Assembly: GCA_934569225.1 (NCBI GenBank) | Contig: CAKTKC010000010.1 | Coordinates: forward strand, 1 to 64,000 | DNA length: 64,000 nucleotides | Source: an uncultured Oscillospiraceae bacterium | Lineage (GTDB): Bacteria; Bacillota; Clostridia; Oscillospirales; Oscillospiraceae | Reading direction: 5' to 3' | Part shown: positions 57,972-64,000 of the stretch, one piece after another | Layout: each line of letters opens with the position of its first letter | How positions within the stretch are numbered: position 1 is the stretch's first letter | Notes under the pieces: generated by a model | What the model saw: the letters and a program-made list of their open reading frames with translations, nothing else | Told to the model about the DNA's origin: nothing | Database searches by the model: none | Position numbers and translations under genes: made by a program

Positions 57972-58820
57972 TTATTTCATAAGTCGCGGAAGGGCGCTGA
58001 GCATGTCCGTGGGCAGCATCCCATACTGCCCCAGCTCCGACGCGCACCGGTCTCCCGCCGCCCCGTGGAGCCACGCCCCGCAGGCGGCGGCTTCCAGCGG
58101 CGGCAATCCCGCCGCCCCCAGCAGCGCCGTGATAACGCCCGCCAGCACGTCCCCACTGCCCCCGACGGCCATGCCGGGATTCCCGGTTGGGTTGATATAG
58201 CCATCCGTGCCGTCGGTGATGCAGGTCTCGTGACCCTTTAACAGGACAGTGCATCCCAGTTCTTCGGCAAGGGCAGCAGCCGCAGCCATGCGGTCTTCCC
58301 CCATGACGCCGCCTAGTCTGGCAAACTCCCCGTCGTGGGGCGTGAGAATGGTGGGCGATTTCCTTCCGCGCAGTAAATCTCTATGCGCGGACAAAACATT
58401 TATGCCGTCTGCATCCACGATCACCGGACACTGGGCATTTTCCAGCACCGCCCTGACCACCGCCAGCGTCCCGTCGGACTGCCCCAGGCCGGGGCCGACC
58501 AGTACGGCATCCATCCGGGGAAGCCGCGAAAGGATTTCCGGCACGGCATCGGCGCTGAGTCTGCCGCTCTCATCAGGCAGGGGGAAAATCACCGGCTCGT
58601 TGAGCTTCACCGCTTCAATGCCGTAGATGCTCTCAGGCACCCCCAGAAACACCAGCCCCGCGCCTGCGCGCAATGCACCCATGGCGGCGAAAAACGCCGC
58701 CCCCGTATAGCCCCGGCTGCCGCACAGCAGCAGGAGCTTGCCGAAATTCCCCTTGTGCCCCCATGGGTTCCGGTCAGGCAGGAGAGATAACACCGTCCCG
58801 TGATCCAGCCGTCTGATCAT
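57972..58820 (-). CDS. nnrD: ADP-dependent NAD(P)H-hydrate dehydratase
   Basis: 282 aa. It repairs hydrated NADH and NADPH. Ribokinase-like fold with GHKGNFGKLLLLCGSRGYTG, VGPGLGQSD and GNPGMAVGGSGDVLAGVITA near the C-terminus. The N-terminal epimerase (NnrE) part found in fused YjeF proteins is missing. The ATG at 58820 overlaps the M32 peptidase stop (ATGA), which fixes the start; the frame is open 26 codons further upstream inside that gene. Confidence 0.92.
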   Translation of the reverse strand: MIRRLDHGTVLSLLPDRNPWGHKGNFGKLLLLCGSRGYTGAAFFAAMGALRAGAGLVFLGVPESIYGIEAVKLNEPVIFPLPDESGRLSADAVPEILSRLPRMDAVLVGPGLGQSDGTLAVVRAVLENAQCPVIVDADGINVLSAHRDLLRGRKSPTILTPHDGEFARLGGVMGEDRMAAAAALAEELGCTVLLKGHETCITDGTDGYINPTGNPGMAVGGSGDVLAGVITALLGAAGLPPLEAAACGAWLHGAAGDRCASELGQYGMLPTDMLSALPRLMK

Positions 58821-60334
58821 ACGCTTTCCAGATTGTACAGCTTCGTGTACTTTTCCGTCAGGTAGTCGGTATAATACTTTGCGTCGAACTTGCCGCACAC
58901 GGATTCAAACAGTTCGCCGGGCTTTTTGAAGCTGGCATATCGGTGGATATGGCTTCTCAGCCAGTCCGTGGCCTTGCTCAGGTCGCCCTTTGCCACGTCC
59001 GCCCAGATGTCGCCGATTTCCTCCTGCATTTTGTGCAGCATCTGTGCGCCGTAGGCGCTGCCCAGGGCGTAGGAGGGGAAATAGCCGATGCTGCCGCCGC
59101 TCCAATGGCTGTCCTGGAGGCAGCCCTCCCGGTCGCTGGGAACGTCCACACCCAGATACTGCTTATACAGCCGCTTCCACTCCGCCGGAACGTCCTTGAC
59201 CGCCAGCGTCCCGCCGATCAGCTGTTTTTCGATCTCATAGCGCACCATGATGTGCAGGCAGTATGTCAGCTCGTCGGCTTCCGTCCGGATGAGAGACGGC
59301 TCTGCCTTGTTGATGGCGCGGTAGAACATGGTTTCGTCCACATCGGCCAGCTGCTCCGGGAACAGCTCCTTCAGCTTCGGGAAAACCGCGTGGACATAGG
59401 CAGGGCTTCTGCCAATAATGTTCTCGTAGAACCGGCTCTGGCTCTCGTGGATGCCCATGGACACGCCGCCGGCCAGGGCGGTGTAATTGTAGCAGTCGTC
59501 CGCCCCCAGCTCATACAGGGCGTGGCCGCCCTCGTGGATGACGGAAAACATGGAGGAAACCAGATTGTCCTCAAAATAATGGGTGGTAATGCGCACATCC
59601 TTGTTGTTGAAATTGGTGGTGAAGGGATGCTCCGTCTCGGCGATGCCGCAGTGGGTGCGGTCAATGCCCATGACCTCCATGAGATAACCGGAGAGCTTTC
59701 TCTGAATTTCCACGGGATAATGGCGGTACAGGAAAGCGTCGTCGATCTGCTTCGCTGCCCGGATCTTCTCGATGAGGGGTACGATGGTCTGCCGGAGCTG
59801 GTCAAAGAAAGCATCCAGCGTCTCGACGTTCATCCCTTCCTCGTATTCATTCAGCAGCGCGTCGTAGGGCGCCATTTCCGGATGGTAATACCCGGCGAAT
59901 TTCCGGTTATAGTCCACGATCTTCTCCAGATACGGGGCAAATGCGGCAAAATCGTCCTCCGGCTTTGCCTTGTGCCATACGCTCTCGGCATCGTTGATCA
60001 GCACGGAATAGGCGACATATTCCTCCGCCGGGATACGGTGAATCTGGTCGTAGCTTTTGCGGAGAACCTCCACCTCCCGCTTTGTCTGGGTGTCGAGTTC
60101 ATCGGTGTGGGCTTCCAGGTAGCTCAGAAGCTCGTTATTCTCATTGTTCACCAGCAGATCATAGGTGATCTGGGACATGACCTCCATGGTCTTGCCCCGC
60201 CCCTCCCAAGTGTCGCTGGGGGCAGCGGTGGCAGCGTCCAGATACAGAACGCCCATGACGTGGTTATACGCCGCCTGGGTCTGTTCCAGCTTTTTGAGAG
60301 CCTCCTGCGCCTGCTGTACGGATTCATATTTCAT
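58817..60334 (-). CDS. M32 family carboxypeptidase
   Basis: 505 aa, full length. A metallo-carboxypeptidase Taq type with the zinc motif HEGGH in VIHEGGHALYEL, and the downstream GIHESQSRFYENIIGRS segment that supplies the third ligand and completes the M32 signature. It releases C-terminal residues from peptides in the cytoplasm. It shares a four-base overlap with nnrD and probably starts the four-gene operon that ends with mazF. Confidence 0.94.
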   Translation of the reverse strand: MKYESVQQAQEALKKLEQTQAAYNHVMGVLYLDAATAAPSDTWEGRGKTMEVMSQITYDLLVNNENNELLSYLEAHTDELDTQTKREVEVLRKSYDQIHRIPAEEYVAYSVLINDAESVWHKAKPEDDFAAFAPYLEKIVDYNRKFAGYYHPEMAPYDALLNEYEEGMNVETLDAFFDQLRQTIVPLIEKIRAAKQIDDAFLYRHYPVEIQRKLSGYLMEVMGIDRTHCGIAETEHPFTTNFNNKDVRITTHYFEDNLVSSMFSVIHEGGHALYELGADDCYNYTALAGGVSMGIHESQSRFYENIIGRSPAYVHAVFPKLKELFPEQLADVDETMFYRAINKAEPSLIRTEADELTYCLHIMVRYEIEKQLIGGTLAVKDVPAEWKRLYKQYLGVDVPSDREGCLQDSHWSGGSIGYFPSYALGSAYGAQMLHKMQEEIGDIWADVAKGDLSKATDWLRSHIHRYASFKKPGELFESVCGKFDAKYYTDYLTEKYTKLYNLESV

Positions 60335-60367
60335 GGCAATGCACTCCTTTGTTTTTTCGATACTCCA

Positions 60368-60396
60368 ACCATATCACTCCCCCGCGGCTTCGTCAA
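60368..60396 (-). promoter_or_regulatory. promoter of the M32 peptidase operon
   Basis: Minus strand: -35 TTGACG (60391-60396), 17-bp spacer, -10 TATGGT (60368-60373). Confidence 0.7.
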
Positions 60397-60435
60397 GAGA
60401 TTTCCCGTTTTGGGCGGGTTCAGCGAAAAAAATGC

Positions 60436-60464
60436 TTGCATATTTTCGCCGTATATGCTAATAT
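60436..60464 (+). promoter_or_regulatory. promoter of the pheST T-box transcript
   Basis: -35 TTGCAT (60436-60441), 17-bp spacer, -10 TAATAT (60459-60464). Transcription would start near 60471, at the first bases of the T-box stem I. Confidence 0.82.
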
Positions 60465-60470
60465 GAGGGC

Positions 60471-60735
60471 GATACGGAAAAAGCGTTGAATGGGCTGCCT
60501 TGTGTTGGTTTGCGGCGTCAGAGAGAGCGGGATGGTGAGATCCGCTTGCGTGCAATGCCGGGCTTTCTCCCAGGAGCTGCCGCTTGAACGAAAAGTAGAG
60601 TTGGCCGCGTGACTGCGTTAACGGTCTTGGATGTGTCTGCATCCGAAAAGCGCGCCGTTTCGGCGAATTGCGGGTGGTACCGCGGAAGGAATGCCTTTCG
60701 TCCCGATTGTGGGATGAAGGGTCTATTTTTTTGTA
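60471..60735 (+). promoter_or_regulatory. T-box riboswitch of pheST (tRNA-Phe)
   Basis: The T-box core GGGTGGTACCGCGG (60672-60685) is followed by an 11-nt-per-arm terminator stem (60694-60704 with 60711-60721) and a T-tract. Upstream stem I has the distal GGTGAGATCC region and, before CCCAGGAGC, a likely specifier codon TTC (60565-60567), which matches the Phe operon behind it. Uncharged tRNA-Phe would bind and stabilise the antiterminator. It fills most of the 425-bp gap before pheS. Confidence 0.94.
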
Positions 60736-60759
60736 GTAAACCTTTTAGGAGGAATCAGT

Positions 60760-61803
60760 ATGAAAGAACAGTTAGAGCAAATCAAAGCCAATGCCCTGAC
60801 AGCCCTGGAAGCTGCCGCCACCCCGGCGGCTCTGGAAGAGCTTCGCGTCAAGCTGCTGGGCAAGAAGGGCGAGTTGACCGCCGTCTTAAAGCAGATGGGC
60901 AAGCTCTCCGCCGAGGAGCGCCCCGTCATGGGTCAGCTGGCGAACTCCGTCCGGGCAAGCATCGAGGAGGAGCTGGAAAAGCGGAAGGCCGACATCCACG
61001 CCGCCGCTCTGGAAGCCAAGCTGGCTTCTGAGGCCATCGACGTGACCATCCCCGGCAAGGCCGTATCCATCGGCCATCAGCACCCCATGAACCAGGTGCT
61101 GCAAACCATCAAGGACATCTTTGTAGGTCTGGGCTATCAGGTGGTTGACGGCCCCGAGGTGGAGCTGGCGGACTACAACTTCACCCGCCTGAACATCGAG
61201 GAAGGCCATCCCTCCCGTGACCGCTCCGATACCTTCTATTTCACCGATGACGACAGCGTCCTGCTCCGCACCCAGACCAGTCCCATGCAGATCCGCTATA
61301 TGGAAAAGCACAAGCCCCCGCTGTGCATGCTGGCTCCCGGCCGCGTGTTCCGCAAGGACGAGGCCGACGCGACCCACTCCCCCATGTTCCATCAGATCGA
61401 GGGTCTGGTGGTGGCGGAGAACATCACCATGGGCGACCTGAAGGGCGCGCTGACCACCATTATGCGGAAGATCTACGGCGAGGACGCCGTGATGCGGTTC
61501 CGTCCTCATCACTTCCCCTTCACCGAGCCGAGCTGTGAAATGGACATGCAGTGCCACAAGTGCCACGGCACCGGCGAGATCGACGGTCAAGTCTGCTCCA
61601 CCTGCCACGGCGAGGGCTGGATCGAGCTGCTGGGCGCCGGTATGGTACACCCAAAGGTTCTGGAAAACTGCGGCATCGACCCCGAAAAATATTCCGGCTT
61701 CGCCTTCGGCATGGGTCTGGAGCGTATGGCCATGGGCCGCATGAAGATCAACGACCTGAGACTGATTTTCGACAACGACATCCGGTTCCTGAACCAGTTC
61801 TAA
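60760..61803 (+). CDS. pheS: phenylalanyl-tRNA synthetase alpha subunit
   Basis: 347 aa, class II synthetase subunit. An N-terminal coiled coil (about 1-90) is followed by motif 2 (ACMLAPGRVFRKDEADATHS without the first residue in some forms) and motif 3 (FGMGLERMAMGRMKINDLRL). A Cys-rich insert (CHKCHGTG and CSTCHGEG) is present, as in other Firmicutes PheS. AGGAGG precedes the ATG. Cotranscribed with pheT, 13 bases apart. Confidence 0.97.
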   Translation: MKEQLEQIKANALTALEAAATPAALEELRVKLLGKKGELTAVLKQMGKLSAEERPVMGQLANSVRASIEEELEKRKADIHAAALEAKLASEAIDVTIPGKAVSIGHQHPMNQVLQTIKDIFVGLGYQVVDGPEVELADYNFTRLNIEEGHPSRDRSDTFYFTDDDSVLLRTQTSPMQIRYMEKHKPPLCMLAPGRVFRKDEADATHSPMFHQIEGLVVAENITMGDLKGALTTIMRKIYGEDAVMRFRPHHFPFTEPSCEMDMQCHKCHGTGEIDGQVCSTCHGEGWIELLGAGMVHPKVLENCGIDPEKYSGFAFGMGLERMAMGRMKINDLRLIFDNDIRFLNQF

Positions 61804-61816
61804 GGAGGGAAAAACA

Positions 61817-64000
61817 ATGAAACTCAACAGAAAATGGCTGAACGAGGAATTCGTAGACCTGTCTGACGTCTCCGATAAGGAATTCGTGGAGACCCTGACC
61901 GTCTTCGGTCAGAAGGTGGAGACCTGGGAGCGGCTGGACGCGGAGATCAAGAACGTGGTCGTGGGCAAGGTTCTGTCCATGGTGCGCCATCCCAACTCCG
62001 ACCATATGTGGATTTGCCAGGTGGACGTGGGCGGCGACGCCCCCGTGCAGATCGTCACCGGCGCACAGAACGTCCACGAGGGCGATCTGGTTCCCGTGGC
62101 GCAGCACAACTCCTGGCTTCCCGGCGGCGTTCACATCACCAAGGGCAAGCTCCGGGGGGAAGCGTCCAACGGTATGCTCTGCTCCTTTGCCGAGCTGGGT
62201 CTGACCCAGAACGACCTGCCCGGCGTGTTCGCCGACGGCATCTGGATCCTCAATGACGAGGACTGCACCGTCGGCGAGGACATCAACCTCGTCATCGGCA
62301 ACGACGATACCGTGGTGGACTTTGAGATCACCAACAACCGTCCCGACTGCTACAGCATCATCGGCCTTGCCCGGGAAGCTGCCGCCGCCTTCGGCAAGCC
62401 CATGCGTCACCACGAGCCTGTGGTGCACGGCTCCGACGCCGGGGATATTTACGACCATCTGGACGTGGACGTCCCCGCAACGAAGCTGTGCAACCGCTAC
62501 ACCTCCCGGATGGTGGCCAACGTAAAGATCGCCCCCTCTCCCAAGTGGCTGCGCCGCCGTCTGCGCGCCAACGGCGTGCGTCCCATCAACAACATCGTGG
62601 ACATCACCAACTACGTCATGCTGGAATACGGCCAGCCCATGCACGCCTTTGATTACCGCTATGTTTCCTCCGGCAAGATCGTGGTGCGGGAAGCCGAGGA
62701 TGGCGAGACCCTGACCACCCTGGACGGCAATGTGCGCAACCTGAAGGCCGGTATGCTGGTCATCGCCGACGAAAATAAGCCCATCGGCCTTGCCGGTATC
62801 ATGGGCGGCGAAAACTCCGAAATCAAGGACGATACCGCCATGGTGGTCTTCGAGTCCGCCAACTTCGACGGCACCTCCATCCGTCAGACCGCTCTTGCAC
62901 TGGGTATGCGCACCGAGGCCTCCGGCAAGTTTGAAAAGCGCCTTGACCCCATGATGACCGTCCCCGCCGTGCAGCGTGCCTGCGAGCTTGTGGAGATGTT
63001 GGGCTGCGGCGACGTTCTGAACGGCACCATTGATGTGATTAACTATGTCCCCGAGGAAAAAACGCTGCCTCTGGAGCCGGAGAAAATCAACCGTCTGCTG
63101 GGCACCGACATTTCCAGGGAGGATATGGTCAAGTACCTGAACCGGCTGGAGATCCCCGTGGAGGGCGACACCATTCTCGTTCCCTCCTTCCGTCCCGACC
63201 TGAACCTGATGGCGGATATCGCCGAGGAAGTGGGCCGTTCCTACGGCTACAACGAGATTCCCACCACCGCCTTCAAGACCTCCACCCAGGGCGGCTATTC
63301 CCCCGTGATGAAGCTGGAAGCCAAAGCCGGAACCCTGTGCCGCGCCATGGGCTACAGTGAGATCATCACCTATTCCTTCGTCTCCCCCACCGTTTTCGAC
63401 CAGATCCGGCTGCCAGCCGACTCTCCCCTGCGCAATGCTCTGCGCATCCAGAACCCTCTGGGCGAGGACACCTCCATCATGCGTACCATCGCCCTGCCCT
63501 CCATGCTGGAAATTCTCTCCCGGAACAACGCCTACCACAACAAGGCCGTGAAGCTCTACGAGCTGGCAAAGATCTATCTGCCCGTAGCCGGTCAGCCCCT
63601 GCCCCAGGAGCCGAAGATGCTGGTTCTCGGCACTTACGGCGCGGGCGAGACCTTCTTCACCCTGAAGGGCGAGCTGGAAGCCATCTTCACCGGTCTGCGG
63701 CTGAAGAAGGCGGAGTATACCGCCGTGAAGGACAACCCCAGCTACCATCCCGGCCGCTGCGCCAAGGTGAGCATCGACGGCGTGGACGTGGGTGTGATGG
63801 GTCAGGTGCATCCTCTGGTGGCCGCGAACTACGGTATCGACGCCGACGTCTACTGCGCCGAGATCGATTTCACCAAGCTGTTTGAGATGCAGCTGCCCGA
63901 CGCCACCTACACCCCCCTGCCCAAGTATCCCACCGTATCCCGTGACCTGAGCTTGGTCTGCTCCGAGGACGTCACCGTCGCCCAGGCGGAAGCCGTCATC
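61817..64000 (+). CDS. pheT: phenylalanyl-tRNA synthetase beta subunit (3' truncated by window)
   Basis: 728 codons are present and open to the last base; the family is about 800 aa, so some 70-80 are missing. It begins KLNRKWLNEEFVDLSDV, then an EMAP-type tRNA-binding domain (about 40-150, RHPNSDHMWICQVD), the B3/B4 editing domain, the B5 domain, and the start of the C-terminal ferredoxin-fold anticodon-binding domain (KYPTVSRDLSLVCSEDVTVA). AAGGAGGG precedes the ATG at 61817. Confidence 0.96.
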   Translation, partial: MKLNRKWLNEEFVDLSDVSDKEFVETLTVFGQKVETWERLDAEIKNVVVGKVLSMVRHPNSDHMWICQVDVGGDAPVQIVTGAQNVHEGDLVPVAQHNSWLPGGVHITKGKLRGEASNGMLCSFAELGLTQNDLPGVFADGIWILNDEDCTVGEDINLVIGNDDTVVDFEITNNRPDCYSIIGLAREAAAAFGKPMRHHEPVVHGSDAGDIYDHLDVDVPATKLCNRYTSRMVANVKIAPSPKWLRRRLRANGVRPINNIVDITNYVMLEYGQPMHAFDYRYVSSGKIVVREAEDGETLTTLDGNVRNLKAGMLVIADENKPIGLAGIMGGENSEIKDDTAMVVFESANFDGTSIRQTALALGMRTEASGKFEKRLDPMMTVPAVQRACELVEMLGCGDVLNGTIDVINYVPEEKTLPLEPEKINRLLGTDISREDMVKYLNRLEIPVEGDTILVPSFRPDLNLMADIAEEVGRSYGYNEIPTTAFKTSTQGGYSPVMKLEAKAGTLCRAMGYSEIITYSFVSPTVFDQIRLPADSPLRNALRIQNPLGEDTSIMRTIALPSMLEILSRNNAYHNKAVKLYELAKIYLPVAGQPLPQEPKMLVLGTYGAGETFFTLKGELEAIFTGLRLKKAEYTAVKDNPSYHPGRCAKVSIDGVDVGVMGQVHPLVAANYGIDADVYCAEIDFTKLFEMQLPDATYTPLPKYPTVSRDLSLVCSEDVTVAQAEAVI

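Noticed and set aside
60335..60470. Additional small gene between the M32 gene and the T-box
   Set aside because: Only two divergent promoters are supported here; the short frames have no ribosome binding sites.
61748..63811. 687-codon antisense frame opposite pheT
   Set aside because: pheT on the plus strand has clear domains and a strong ribosome binding site; this frame is its shadow.

Overview
The window is about 64 kb of a GC-rich, gene-dense, spore-forming Firmicute, most likely a gut-type Oscillospirales (Clostridium cluster IV) member. Support comes from the 5' end of a 16S rRNA gene at the left edge (minus strand), both dipicolinate synthase subunits, a GerMN lipoprotein, a GerS/YdcC-like lipoprotein, SAM-I and T-box leaders, long-form HPF, DUF4364 and an EndoA/MazF toxin. 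No prophage, CRISPR array, insertion sequence or tRNA gene was seen. Two palindromic non-coding repeat elements are present (49093-49213 and 56725-56889).

Layout. 1-1629: 16S 5' end with tandem rrn promoters, hpf and a DUF4364 gene. 1729-4592: dpaAB, then a secreted beta-helix-like protein with 29-residue repeats. 4640-11346: nadE, an ECF sigma/anti-sigma pair, metK with a SAM-I riboswitch, and a rhomboid-like membrane protein. 11389-19549: an eight-gene operon that carries DAHP synthase, prephenate dehydrogenase, aroB, aroA, aroC, pheA, a fused aroE-aroK and aroQ, that is, the whole shikimate pathway plus both prephenate branches. 19587-28577: gtrA, a LUD-domain gene, a second and unrelated type of DAHP synthase, a DUF2284 gene, and gltB-gltD. 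28673-39288: a PF06541 membrane protein, an MMPL transporter coupled to a GLUG-repeat surface protein, and a giant 2-hydroxyacyl-CoA dehydratase activase-like protein. 39291-44762: a second ECF sigma/anti-sigma pair, a PLP aminotransferase and glgB. 44776-49073: pstSCAB-phoU. 49093-56282: aldo/keto reductase, family 4 uracil-DNA glycosylase, a D,D-carboxypeptidase-like protein without catalytic motifs, comEA-like, a two-component system, a GerMN lipoprotein and xth. 56283-64000: a small hypothetical gene, mazF, GerS-like lipoprotein, nnrD, an M32 carboxypeptidase, and T-box-controlled pheS-pheT (pheT runs off the end).

The most striking signal is in front of the shikimate operon. A strong promoter is followed by a 22-codon leader peptide whose second half is Phe-Ser-Phe-Tyr-Tyr-Tyr-Tyr-Phe-Phe. 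Its stop codon lies two bases before an 11-bp antiterminator arm, which competes with a strong intrinsic terminator just ahead of the first gene. This is a complete ribosome-mediated Phe/Tyr attenuator in a lineage better known for T-boxes. The same window uses a T-box for pheST and a SAM-I riboswitch for metK, so three mechanistically different RNA leaders control amino-acid-related genes here. Other notable points are the aroE-aroK fusion, the catalytically dead D,D-carboxypeptidase homologue, an orphan MazF, and a possible 21-codon upstream ORF in the gltB leader.
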